Shown here: one piece after another, positions 1 through 8,861 of the stretch
Layout: each line of letters starts with the position of its first letter
How positions within the stretch are numbered: the stretch's first letter is position 1
Assembly (NCBI GenBank): GCA_026260175.1
Contig: JAKCWW010010623.1
Coordinates: forward strand, 402 to 21,373
Direction of reading: 5' to 3'
Length of the DNA: 20,972 nucleotides
Origin: Reticulitermes lucifugus
Taxonomy: Eukaryota > Arthropoda > Insecta > Blattodea > Rhinotermitidae
The notes under the pieces: model-generated
What the model was told of the DNA's origin: nothing
The model's input: only the letters and a program-made list of their open reading frames with translations
Databases searched by the model: none
Translations under genes and position numbers: made by a program

Positions 1-650
1 TTCAAGTTCATTAATTTTAGCTTTCAGATATTCCTTCTTTTTGTTCCTGAAATGTCTACTAGATTCACGTCTTACATTGTTCAAATCATCTACATTACTT
101 TGGTTTGGATTCTGTAAACACTGCATTTTAGCCTGCTTCCTTCGATCTAAAAATTTTAAACATTCTTCGTCAAACCATGGTTTATGCTGCTTCCTGTCAT
201 ACAGCCCTAGACTCTCTTTAGCTGAGATTTTGATATTCTCTTTAATGTTTTCCCAAGCCCTATTTATGTCCTCACTAACATTTAAGTTCTCCAAAGCTGC
301 AAACCTGTTTGAGATCTTTATCTGATACTGTTTCCTAAACTCTAGTTCACTTAGCTTCTTGAGAATAAATCTCTATGCATAAAATTTCTGTGCTGCTTGT
401 TTACTTACTGCCAGTCTTTCCCTAACTTTTGCTATCACCAGATAGTGATCAGTATCACAGTCAGCTCCGCTGAAAGATCGCACATTGAGGATACTTGAAT
501 GCCATTTCCCATCTATCAATATGTGATCAATCTGGTTATGAGTCTTCCCATGAGGAGAGGGCCAGGTGCATTTATGAATGTTTTGGTGCGGGAAAATTGT
601 GCTCTTAACAACTAGATCTTATGTGGCAATTGTTTACCATTACCTTTATT
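1..650 (-). pseudogene. Non-LTR retrotransposon ORF2 fragment, end of endonuclease domain
   Basis: Read on the minus strand from about 640 down to 1, the translation gives the C-terminal half of an endonuclease/exonuclease/phosphatase domain of a LINE ORF2. Recognisable pieces are DLVVKST, FPHQNIHKCTWPSPHGK, THNQIDHILIDGKWHSS and the terminal GADCDTDHYLV motif, followed by a basic and acidic linker (KPWFDEECLKFLDRRKQAK) that leads toward the reverse transcriptase. In LINE endonucleases the QIDHI and SDH-type (here TDH) motifs carry catalytic residues. The copy is dead: an in-frame TAG lies at 375-373, a frame break lies near 620-625, and homology fades above about 650. It runs off the left edge. 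Proteins of this class are often labelled craniofacial development protein 2-like in insect genomes. The ORF2 tail fragments at about 6195-6495 and 20735-20972 may belong to the same kind of element. Confidence 0.82.
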
Positions 651-981
651 TTATTATTTTAAAAACTGAGATAAACAAACACTATTTTCACTCGCAATTA
701 TTTTGTGTATTTTGCCTGTTGCCCCTTCATTGCCGCCTGTCGTTATATAACATCAGTACCAACGGCACTGAGCGCGATGGCAGCTGGTGGTGATGGGTGG
801 GAAAAACGAACCAAGTAAGAAACATAAAGTGAAGGTATGTACCATCCACATTCAGTACTCAGTCAGATATTACTCAGTCAGACATTATCAATATCAAGAC
901 AGTGATGAAAATTGCTCTGGTGATACATGTACACAAATGTGTAAATAAATCACTACCACAAAATACAAAACAAGTGCTCAC
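651..981. other. Spacer without a recognisable gene
   Basis: This stretch is AT-rich. No frame, RNA gene or repeat could be recognised. Its last 30 to 40 bases (cactaccacaaa and the donor flank at 940-981) resemble the sequence beside the exon at 2213-2106, so they form the left flank of a tandem exon duplication. Confidence 0.5.
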
Positions 982-1101
982 CTCATATTCAGTCTTTATT
1001 ATGCATACTGATGGTCTGTAAACCTCCTCAGTTTTAATGTTAATGCAGTCCTCTTCCCCTATATTCACATCTCTTTCCATTTTGACCATATCAATATTTG
1101 C
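982..1101 (-). CDS. Putative cassette exon encoding an acidic psi-K-x-E peptide (copy 1)
   Basis: This is a 120-nt exon read on the minus strand. It is bounded by an acceptor (aattttacag at the 1102 side) and a donor (GTGAGC, 981-976). Both ends are phase 0, giving 40 residues beginning ANIDMVKMERDVNIGEEDC and ending IIKTEYE. It holds three psi-K-x-E motifs (VKME, IKTE, IKTE), the consensus for SUMO attachment. Acidic exons of this style commonly precede zinc-finger exons in insect C2H2 genes; that is family knowledge and no zinc finger is visible here. The exon at 2213-2106 is a diverged tandem copy, including its splice flanks. The downstream exon would lie beyond the left edge. It could be an exon of a separate gene, an alternative exon of the MADF locus, or a relic. 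Confidence 0.55.
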
Positions 1102-1556
1102 CTGTAAAATTATAAATAACGATAATTCTGTTGTATGTATGGCTCTTCTTGTCACAGAAAAAGCTGCAGCTCTAACACATAATGCACCACAAGTAGCATA
1201 AAATCAACAGAACAGAAGCTCAGTACACAATAAAATATATTTACCAACCATTAAATTATCACATGCGTAAGTTTACAATCCCATACATAAATGAAACACA
1301 TGCTCCACAAAAGCAGGGTCCCTAAAACACTTAACTACCAGATGCCCAGATTCAACAGCATTTATTTGAAGAAAAAGAAAAAAATGTGTACAGCTGTGAT
1401 ATCCCCTGATACTACAAGGAACACAAAATATAGGAAAGTTTGGTAATGCCAGTATTGATAGAATCAAGGCCTCTAGCATCATTTGTTAATATCTGACAGA
1501 TTTGTAGAAACAAGATGAGATACAATCTGCCCTACAACTGCAATAATTATACTCAC
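1102..1556. other. Intron-like spacer between the duplicated exons
   Basis: The acceptor flank (taaaattataaataac) resembles the one beside the second exon copy. Beyond that I see AT-rich sequence with short purine runs and no convincing frame or repeat up to the SINE. Confidence 0.45.
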
Positions 1557-1818
1557 GATAGCGACTTGCTACAGGCTGGATGGTCCAGGGATCAAATTCT
1601 GGTGGGGGCGAGATTTTCCGCACCTGTCCAGCCCGGCCCTGGGGCCCACCCAGCCTCCTATACAATGGGTACCGGGTCTCTTTCCCGGGGGTAAAGCGNN
1701 NNGGGCGTGGAGTTGACCACCCACCCTCATCTAGTGCCAAGGTTAAAGAAAGAGTAGAGCTATACCTCTACTCCCTCTCTAGGCCTTCATGGTCTGTTCT
1801 AGGGAGAACTTTACCTTT
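1557..1818 (+). mobile_element. tRNA-derived SINE, copy 1 (5' truncated)
   Basis: This copy matches 2714-3006 and, inverted, 16139-16431. It starts inside the tRNA-like head, at atagcgacttgctacaggc. Shared landmarks are the box-B-like region, the tggtgggggcgagattttc segment, the ccacccaccctca block and the actttacctttacct tail. About 45 bases of the head, including the box-A-like part, are missing, and no clear TSD was found. Four N bases interrupt it. Confidence 0.85.
1699..1702. other. Four undetermined bases (NNNN)
   Basis: The Ns lie inside SINE copy 1, in a GC-rich stretch. The other two copies have GCAA-like or GCCG-like bases at the matching place. This is probably a sequencing or consensus ambiguity within a multicopy repeat. 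Confidence 0.95.
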
Positions 1819-2105
1819 ACCTCATCTGAAAGTAACATTTGTGGCTGATACTGGTAGTTTCATTGTGTGAACTATAAAATTCACAGCCAGCATTGTGGTC
1901 TCAAATAGCTTTCAACTGCATGCACCTACAAATACTACGATTCAAAGACATCATGTCAACTCTAACATCGTAACAGACGTAAAGCTCCAGGTACACAACA
2001 GGACTGCAAACAAACCAATCTCAGTAGCTCCATGTTTGCAAAAACACACATGACAATATACATCATCAACCACTACCACAAATATCATCTGAGAACATGG
2101 CTCAC

Positions 2106-2213
2106 CTCACATTCACACTCTGATGGTACACGAACTTCATTAGTTTCCATGCCAGTGACATCCTCTTGATCTTGAACACTCACATCTGTTTCTACTTTGA
2201 AGGTATCAACATT
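2106..2213 (-). CDS. Putative cassette exon encoding an acidic peptide (copy 2)
   Basis: This is a 108-nt minus-strand exon, with acceptor ttacaacag just above 2213 and donor GTGAGC at 2105-2100. Both ends are phase 0, giving 36 residues that begin NVDTFKVETDVSVQDQEDV and end VPSECECE. It aligns residue by residue with the exon at 1101-982 (NVDTFKVETDV versus NIDMVKMERDV; EVRVPSECECE versus EVYRPSV...KTEYE). The intron flanks on both sides are also similar, which points to a tandem duplication about 1.1 kb apart. One psi-K-x-E-like site (FKVE) remains. Conserved phase and splice signals suggest it was or is used; no zinc-finger exon is visible. Confidence 0.55.
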
Positions 2214-2699
2214 CTGTTGTAAAATTACAAATACAAGTTAATACCACTACATGACACAATCCCTGTGCTTTCAGTACATACACAAATTAGACAAATATAA
2301 GCATCTGATTCCACAGTGGAACTTCTAACATTCTGATATCATAAATGCAACACTCCAGAAATACAATGGTGTGGAGGGGATGAGGGATGTCCTGTGTAGG
2401 AATAAAATCCATGAATGCTGTGTTACTGATGCAAGATATATCGTTAGTCCAGAAGAAAAGTGTCCAAACTCAAAAAGTGCAATTCATGAGTTCTGTAAAG
2501 GAGTCAGCTGCCATAACTGCCAAAAGTTACTTGTTCTAACAGGAAAATATCACAATATTAGACTCTTAGCCGTGAGGAGGCACTTGTGTCACTGTTCTTC
2601 CAAGAGGAATAATAACCATGTGATTGCAGAAGTGTATCGCAAGTTCAGTTATGTATTTTTAGAGTTGTATCACTTTCCTTCCCGACTAACGATATGTTC
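2214..2699. other. Spacer with no recognised gene
   Basis: A plus-strand frame stays open from about 2371 into the SINE head at 2739. It matches no family I know and its end is repeat sequence, so I do not call it a gene. Confidence 0.4.
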
Positions 2700-2710
2700 C
2701 TGTGTTAATT
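2700..2710. repeat. TSD, left copy, SINE copy 2
   Basis: The 11-base direct repeat ctgtgttaatt flanks the SINE. The right copy is at 3007-3017. Confidence 0.75.
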
Positions 2711-2713
2711 TGT

Positions 2714-3006
2714 GGGCCAGGATAGCTCAGTCAGTATAGCGACTTGCTACAGGCTGGACGGTCCGGGGATTGAATCCCGGTGGGGGCGAGATTTTCAACA
2801 CCCATCCAGACCGGACCTAGGGCCTACCCAGCCTCCTGTACAATGGGTACCAGGTCTCTTTCCTGGGGATAAAGCAGCAAGGGCATGGAGTTTACCACCC
2901 ACCCTCAACTAGTGCCAGGGTTAAAGAAATAGTAGAGCTATACCTCTACTCCCTTTCTGGGTATTCATGGCCTGTTATAGGGAGAACTTTACCTTTAGTT
3001 TACCTT
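2714..3006 (+). mobile_element. tRNA-derived SINE, copy 2 (most complete)
   Basis: The head gggccaggatagctcagtca begins like a tRNA with a box-A-like GATAGCTCAGT. About 40 bases later comes a box-B-like segment, ggattgaatccc. The body then carries the gggggcgagattttc segment, the ccacccaccctca block and a tail ending in ctttacctttag. An 11-base TSD (2700-2710 and 3007-3017) marks a clean insertion. SINEs of this build are transcribed by RNA polymerase III and moved by LINE machinery. The tRNA of origin was not determined. Confidence 0.9.
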
Positions 3007-3017
3007 CTGTGTTAATT
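3007..3017. repeat. TSD, right copy, SINE copy 2
   Basis: This is a direct repeat of 2700-2710 (ctgtgttaatt). Confidence 0.75.
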
Positions 3018-3419
3018 CTGACATATGCAACACATTCAGCAAGTTCCTCGTGTTCAACAACCACATGTACAACACTTTTTCTTAATGTCCATATTCTTAA
3101 ACTAAATTTATGTACCAGTGAATTCTAACAGTAATGGCAAAAATGTTTTTCACAAATAATACAGATAGGTGCTGAACTGAATAACAGCATGACCGCACAC
3201 ACCTTCGGTAGCTGCAGGGTGCCTACTCGCTATTGATTGTTCAGGAAAAAAGCAAGGACTATGAATGCAGAACTTATCCTCCATACCTAAAAACGACAAA
3301 AATAAGGATGATGCATAAGCCGAATAGCTAATTGCCCACGGTCGATGTGTTGTAATGTATGAGTTTGTACTTTACAGTGTTCAAACTCTCTGACAGAATT
3401 ATATGTTTGTGCAGCTAGT

Positions 3420-3877
3420 ATGATGGATGATGGAGTAACCAATTCTGGACCTGCACAGTACCCAGTCAAGTACTCAAACTTCACTACGGATGATGAATTA
3501 TTAAACTTAACGGACGAAACGGACAACGCTGTCCCATTAATTGCAGATCTTTTTCATCTGAAAGTGAAAGCACTGTCCCACAGTGTGCATTTAAATTGAA
3601 CAGTGTTCTGGCCGCAGAAGAAACTTTGCATTCAAAAGGCCGGACACTAAAGGTTAAAGGATCTGGATGGATTGGCCATGGATTATTTTAATGCGCCATC
3701 TTTGGTTTTAACCTGAGGGAAAGACGAACATTTAGAAGTAGGTGGGCATATCTGGTCCAGACAAGATCAGATAATGCTTTGCTTCAAGTATCACTCCTGT
3801 CCAACATTCTCGATATTCCAGAAGTTCATAACTTGATATTCCACGAGTTTATAACTCTGGTAATCAACTGTGTGTAG
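3420..3877 (+). pseudogene. Unrecognised broken reading frame
   Basis: From ATG 3420 a 59-codon frame runs to a TGA at 3597-3599 and begins MMDDGVTNSGPAQYPVKYSN. Near 3548 a second frame takes over, starting SFSSESESTVPQCAFKLN. It continues to 3877 with a single internal TAA at 3689-3691. Together that is roughly 150 codons broken by one frameshift and one stop. The first frame is also open upstream to about 3363, with an acceptor-like ctttacag at 3370-3377. I recognise no domain. It could be a decayed gene or transposon fragment, or a chance frame; the shift point was placed by eye. Confidence 0.25.
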
Positions 3878-4310
3878 GTATTGGATTTACATAATCCAAA
3901 TGAAAGTTACATACACATGAACTGTGCATCATACATTACCTACACCAGCAGAGAACAGAACTGCACAGTCACCTAATTAACTCCCTGCATAGAGCCCAAC
4001 TACTAGCTACAGTAATTAACAGACACAGAGACGAAAAATTCCAATCTGACTGTAATATTCACTCAGACCAAAATATCAACATACTGAACCATTTACTGGG
4101 TAGGTCAACAACCATCTTTATGTTGTTCCAAAAATGGTAGATATAAATCAACACTAGACTAACAACATATTTCGTTTATTTCTCCTTGCATATTTTGGGT
4201 ACTTCTTTTTTTCTCATTGTACACAAACAAACAGAACACTCACCATACCTCCTTTCATAGCAAAAAAATATTTCTGCAACTTCATGCAATTTACTTTTTA
4301 GAATTCTTAC
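3878..4310. other. Spacer with no recognised gene
   Basis: No frame, RNA gene or repeat copy could be recognised on either strand in this AT-rich stretch. Confidence 0.4.
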
Positions 4311-4431
4311 CAGGAGCTGCCGAATCTTCAGTAAGTGTAACAAAGTGGCTAACAAGAACCTGGCATAGCTCAAGAATTCTGATAAGTGCAGCTAAGTTTG
4401 AGTAGTTTCCCTGCTCCCAAAAGGAAACATA
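4311..4431 (-). CDS. Putative internal exon of an unidentified protein
   Basis: Read on the minus strand, a 121-nt segment is bounded by an acceptor (tttaatatcag ending at 4432) and a donor (GTAAGA, 4310-4305). It gives 40 open codons plus one base, so it ends in phase 1. The peptide begins YVSFWEQGNYSNLAALIRIL and continues into a leucine-rich helical stretch ending VTLTEDSAAP. The other two frames carry stops. A strong donor-like GTAAGT lies only 54 nt upstream (4485-4480), so either a very short intron precedes it or that site is incidental. The peptide suggests a helical-repeat protein, but I recognise no family, and no partner exon with matching phase was found. Confidence 0.38.
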
Positions 4432-5500
4432 CTGATATTAAACATGTGGTTAAACACATAACATTATACAGAGCAACATACTTACATTTCTATCAGGCAA
4501 AGGGTCACTAACTCTCAACAATGGTACAATAAAATGTAAATAGCAGTGCAAACCTCAAACCTGTCTGCTACTAAAATCTGTCAAAATTCATAACCTATTT
4601 AAATGACATTTCACTGATATAGAATTTTGCTGATCTGTGCACATAAGCGACACAGTAAGAACATACAGTATGCCATCTTACCATCTGCATACTTCTAATG
4701 ATGCTGAAGAGAACTACACAGGAAAATACGTGGAACTAATTTTATCACAGAGTGTATCCAAAGAAACAGCACACTCCATTACAAAACAGGAAAATTACCT
4801 TCTTTCACACTGACATTTACAGGAGACCTGATGACTCACTGTGCCACAAGGCTTACCAAACAGACAAGCACGCAAACCTCTACATTAACTTTGGGCCACA
4901 CTGACACCCAACAAGCAGGCTGCCACACAATATGTCTCTCCAGTTTATGTACAGGTAACTCAATTTAAAGGTACTCTATTATATGCAGTATCCATATTCC
5001 TCAGCCTTTCTTTTACGCTAAAAAATATTCTGGGCAGTCTTAATTGTGTATAATAAGCATACATTATGTAGCAGTGTTGATAACAAGTAATGTCAGAATT
5101 CGGATTTATGCTGATGAAAGAAGTGGAAATTTTCGACTTTTGCATTCCGCGCCACGGCTGATTTGTACATCGCACGTTATGACAAAAACTAAATTCACAA
5201 CTAGAGGAGTTCCTGGCAACTTTAAAGTACCAAATGACCAGTTTAAAGTACAATTTGGTTTACAGAACCATGTAATAACTCCATACCAACCATTTTGGGT
5301 AGTCGATAACCCCGACATCATTCTGTATTCTAAACATACAAATTCTGTAACAAAAAATCGCAAGCATGTGTCAACCACGGCATACTCCACTTACACCACT
5401 ACGAAACTTCTCCTTGCACCTACACACTGCTCTCGGAACGTGATCGAATACCATCACGGATACAATGTGATATACAACTTGGAACACCTTTAGAATGTGG
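4432..5500. other. Spacer with no assignable gene
   Basis: This is AT-rich sequence. A plus-strand frame stays open for 149 codons at 5044-5493, with a short internal repetition (tttaaagta twice at 5220-5260), but it resembles no family and has no splice or promoter context I can defend. Confidence 0.35.
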
Positions 5501-5504
5501 TACA

Positions 5505-5660
5505 GTATGGCGGCCACGCGCAAAGCAACACGGATTACATCCCAGGACTCGGTCACCACACGTAATCCGTGTTACTCTGAGCGTGTCACGGTGCAGACGA
5601 TTATCTGTGCTGGGCGGCGACTCACATTATGTTTGGTGTGGTGCAGAAGGAAGTTACGTG
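5505..5660. promoter_or_regulatory. CpG-richer island with palindrome; possible promoter
   Basis: Base composition changes to GC- and CpG-rich. The segment contains cagtATGGCGGCCacgcg, a core like that bound by YY1. It also contains a perfect 12-base inverted repeat, aacacggattac (5527-5538) and gtaatccgtgtt (5562-5573), spaced by 23 bases. Such features occur at animal promoters, but no first exon was identified on either side. A decayed repeat is an alternative. Confidence 0.25.
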
Positions 5661-5689
5661 GCGTGAGCATTCGGCTGGGAGGGAGGAGA

Positions 5690-5800
5690 AACGCTCCGAT
5701 CCATATGAGTTTTTATTACCAATCACTGTCCAACAATTCTTTTTACTCCTACATGTTTCGGCTACCCATCGTAGCCATCATCAGGGAGTCAGTTTTCACA
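5690..5800 (-). repeat. Possible retroelement fragment with short hairpin
   Basis: The minus strand reads ctgatgatggctacgatggg then tagccgaaacatg, giving a relic translation DDGYDG, a stop, then PKHVG. It contains the hairpin ggctac-ccatc-gtagcc at 5760-5776. This motif style (gatgatgg ... gccgaaacatg) recurs in animal retroelement 3' parts, possibly Penelope-like. The assignment rests on recall of the pattern only. Confidence 0.25.
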
Positions 5801-6194
5801 GACGTGCACAGCACATAGTATGTTGTCACCAACAAATTTGTCAAAACTCTCACATGCAACAGCAATTCTTCCTGTTTTTATTTCTTACAAAACTGTACCA
5901 GCAAACATGTCTTTAGAAAAGAAAAACAACACCGACTACACCCTTCTATAATCACACAATATGTTACTCAAGTGCTAGAACAAATTGTTGAACACAGCAG
6001 ATATTACTGCATTCACCAAGCTTAAAAGTTCTACCATAAATGATATCAGACAACAATATTTCAGTTCCCGAGAGTGATGTGATCAACACTACTGTTGGCG
6101 GTACTTAACGTGAAAGCTCTGCTTTAAGACTGAAAACCCTCAGGCACAATCTGTGATGCACACACACACACAAAAACCCCATGGATTATAGTCA
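5801..6194. other. Spacer with no recognised gene
   Basis: Only a short CA run (about 6159-6172) stands out. No frame or repeat copy was recognised. Confidence 0.45.
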
Positions 6195-6495
6195 TTCCTG
6201 AGAAGTCTATAGTTCCTCAGTTAGCCAGGAAATTCTGCACACTTCTTAGAACCCAAAGGTTTGTCACCATGTTCACAAGAGCCTTCCATTTGTCCCTGCA
6301 CACAGCCAAATCAATTCAAGGTCATGCCCTTCATTCCTATCTCTGCAACATTATCTTCCCTTCTATGTCTAGATCTTTCCGGTGGTTTCTTTCCCTCAGG
6401 TGTCCCCACCAAAACACCTGTAAGAATCTCTCTCCCATAGGTGCTACATGCCCCACCCATCACAACCTCCTTCAGCTGATCACCTGAAGAAACCC
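6195..6495 (-). pseudogene. Non-LTR retrotransposon ORF2 C-terminal tail, copy 1
   Basis: The minus strand gives LVGTPEGKKPPERSRHRRED, and after frame breaks VCRDKWKALVNMVTNL. This matches the typical LINE ORF2 tail ([18 protein letters not shown] ... DRDRWRALVN). It is a diverged copy of 20735-20972. Shared DNA includes the block around ttcacaagagcc and the ctttccctcaggt / ccttccctcaggt region. Several frameshifts and stops show it is inactive. Confidence 0.75.
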
Positions 6496-7135
6496 AGAGC
6501 AGCCCAAAAGCCAGTTAACAGAAAACATTCTCTTGTATTTGTGGGAGCATTCAGGTTCAAAACTGATAAAATTGCATGCATGGTTTCTAATTCAGTTATT
6601 CCAGTTCAACACAAGTAACACTGTGCAGTAGTGACTTCTGATTGTCGCATGTTCCCTTACTATTGTAGCAGGGCAGCCTGAGTTCAAATCCAAGGACTGC
6701 CATCCCCAGATGAAAGGTGTGGTATTGCGCATTGTCGCCGATTGTTGCTGGTCTCCTTAGCACCCACGACGACAAGGAAGAAGCTTTCGATTGGGTTTAA
6801 CCTTTTATTAGTTACAACAATACGTATATCAGAGCTGCTACAACACTGTCTGCAGACTTCTTTTCTCAGAACCACAACTGTTGCCTGTCACATGGTCTTT
6901 CCTATTATTACTCCCCTCCCCTTTTATCACCAACCTCTCTCCCTAGCGCCGTGGAGGCAATCTGCGGTATGCAGGACATGGTATTTGAATCTTTACAAGT
7001 AAAGAAGAAAATTTTTTTGGTTCGGTGTTTGACATGATAAGTAGTGAGCATGAGAAAATTCCCTGTGTGGAGCTCGTCTCTATCCTGAGCTGATAGTCGG
7101 TGCCTCCCTTCCAGCCATAGCCACACAACCTGTGT
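6496..7135. other. Spacer with no assignable gene
   Basis: A box-B-like gagttcaaatcc occurs near 6671-6682 without a matching box A. Pyrimidine-rich tracts lie at 6905-6950. No coding frame was recognised. Confidence 0.4.
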
Positions 7136-7142
7136 AAACTAC

Positions 7143-7160
7143 TGGCGCCTAACCGAAGTT
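7143..7160 (+). other. Possible LTR-retrotransposon primer binding site
   Basis: The string tggcgcctaaccgaag resembles the 3' end complement of a lysine tRNA, used as primer by many Gypsy-type LTR elements (TGGCGCC core). A boundary of an LTR could lie just to the left, near 7140. I found neither the LTR start nor any gag or pol remains, so this may be chance. Confidence 0.2.
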
Positions 7161-8028
7161 AAAAATTTCAGTGGTTAATGAATGGATGCACAGTTACACT
7201 GTTACATGAGCTGTACACTAATTCGAAAGCGAAGCTTTTTCTTTTTATAAAAATGATGAAAACATGATAAAAGTATGCTAAAATGACTGAAATGTTTCTT
7301 AACAAATTTCTGGATGTTTACTTAATGTCTCCTATGTCAGACAGGACAAAAATATAAAGACTGAAAACTATGAAAAATAATAACTCAATTAATCTTTAGC
7401 ATTTGGGGATAACAGCCACTAACAGCACGCAGTTGGTAAAGCAGGTGTTTTTTGTACAAAATATCAATGACCACAGACCTGTATTTTAAAAATTACAAAC
7501 ATCTTTGTGAGATATAAACATACTGTATAGTGCAGCCATCATTACAGTGCAAACGTTCCTAAACCCTGCAATTTTACTACAGAGTTGGTAAATTAATAGG
7601 ATTTCAGTTTACCTCCTCTGGCATAAAAAAACCACATGACCTACATTCAAGAACATTCCTGAAATCCTACCAATTTCATTGATTCAATATAAAAATAAAA
7701 ATTTTATGTCTGACACAATACTTATGTAAAAAAAATCTTAGAACGAGTCTGCAGCCATTTCAAGTTGAGGCCAATCTTCCCAAACATGACTTTATCCAGT
7801 GATACCATACTATTTTCAATTCAGATATGTTTTCACATCCATCATAAATTCTCAGCATGGTTGTCTGCCGCCCCTGCTCTTTATGAACAGCTGTACTGTA
7901 CGAGTTGTGTTATGATTGGCTAACATCTCTTCAGTCCTTTCAAGTAAGATGCAGCAGTACTTTTAACCCTTAGCCACCATGCATCCTACATATAGGACAG
8001 GCATAACACTACCCCCAAGCAACAGCAT
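7161..8028. other. AT-rich intergenic sequence
   Basis: This is the stretch just downstream of the MADF gene's poly(A) signal. It is AT-rich with no recognisable frame, RNA gene or repeat copy. Confidence 0.5.
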
Positions 8029-8034
8029 TTTATT
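8029..8034 (-). promoter_or_regulatory. Poly(A) signal AATAAA for the MADF-BESS gene
   Basis: A canonical AATAAA on the minus strand lies 210 bases past the stop codon at 8244, giving a 3' UTR of roughly 230 bases. A splice-like frame exists inside this interval (about 8192-8061, acceptor ttttag, donor GTAAGT), so an alternative exon is not excluded. Confidence 0.45.
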
Positions 8035-8243
8035 ATATTTAGTCAACAAATATACTTACTGAAATTTTTAGACATGGTGCACAATCTCCATTTTTTTCCT
8101 CCACAAAATGCTGTGTATTTTGTAATTTCATCTTTTTTTGGTTCATAAAATATTCACAGTTTACATAAAAAGTGTGCTAAAATTTGAATGTCCAAATTTG
8201 TCATCAAAAGCTTAATACATGTACCTTTCACAAACCCAAATCA

Positions 8244-8861
8244 TTACTGAGGTAAGATGCTATTCACAGCCTGTGACAAGATATCAGTTGAGTTTGTGTC
8301 ATCAAGTGAGTCACTCGTACCATACACATGTTGTGACACATCATGCACACAGCTGCAACAGGTCAATTCATTGTGGGATGCCTGGCAGTGGTGTGACATG
8401 GGTGTCAGTGGGGTATGTGTATGGAGGAAATCATCATGTGGTGAAGTGGATTCTGACTCCATTGCATCAATGATGCGTTCCTGTGTCAGAAGAGACTGAA
8501 TCTTCACTTGGGTCTTCAATGCACCAGCCAGAGAAAATTTCTTCAGCTGTGCAGCGACACTTTTGCCAAATGCATCAAATTCATCATCACTATTCTTGCT
8601 GAAATTCAAAGACTGACTGAATGCACTTGCAGATGACATCAGCTGGCTTCCATGCATTGCCTTCTTCTTTCTACACTGCAAACTCTGTGGCACAGGATTC
8701 GGGTGGATCCGCTTAAGAGACTTTCTGTCAGCCTGAATGTCAGCAGATTCCGTGGGTGTTGAAAGTTGTGAGTTCGATGGAGAAAGAGACTGCAGATTTC
8801 CTTCCAGGGTGTCTTCATTTTCTGTGATGCCTTCTTCTGTGACAGAGCTGACATCAGCTTC
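8244..8861 (-). CDS. MADF-BESS gene, exon 5 (BESS motif, stop)
   Basis: The acceptor ctttttcag ends at 8862, phase 0, and 205 codons run to a stop at 8246-8244. The peptide begins [17 protein letters not shown], passes a basic patch CRKKKAMHG and reaches the BESS-like block [18 protein letters not shown] followed by [15 protein letters not shown]. The final 70 residues are Ser/Thr/His/Cys-rich and carry no known fold. Frames on the opposite strand here are shadows. Confidence 0.88.
   Translation of the reverse strand, partial: EADVSSVTEEGITENEDTLEGNLQSLSPSNSQLSTPTESADIQADRKSLKRIHPNPVPQSLQCRKKKAMHGSQLMSSASAFSQSLNFSKNSDDEFDAFGKSVAAQLKKFSLAGALKTQVKIQSLLTQERIIDAMESESTSPHDDFLHTHTPLTPMSHHCQASHNELTCCSCVHDVSQHVYGTSDSLDDTNSTDILSQAVNSILPQ

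Noticed and set aside
1486-1912. Open frames on both strands across the SINE
   Set aside because: They are produced by the GC-rich repeat, contain undetermined residues and have no coding support.
2371-2739. A 122-codon plus-strand open frame with several Cys residues
   Set aside because: Its end lies inside the SINE head, it matches no family, and Cys spacing does not fit a zinc finger. It is probably chance.
2714-2790. tRNA-like sequence that could be a genuine tRNA gene
   Set aside because: It is the head of a SINE repeated three times with a shared non-tRNA body and tail and with TSDs.
5044-5493. A 149-codon plus-strand open frame
   Set aside because: No recognisable domain, no splice or promoter context and low-complexity Thr/Tyr/His content. 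It is kept as unexplained rather than called a gene.
6600-6700. Box-B-like gagttcaaatcc suggesting a tRNA gene or SINE
   Set aside because: No box A at the proper distance, no cloverleaf and no similarity to the two SINE families in the window.
8061-8192. Splice-like minus-strand frame (acceptor ttttag, donor GTAAGT) encoding about 39 open codons
   Set aside because: It lies between the MADF-BESS stop codon and its AATAAA signal, so 3' UTR is the simpler explanation.
8219-8499. Plus-strand open frames over exon 5
   Set aside because: They are antisense shadows of the coding exon at 8861-8244.
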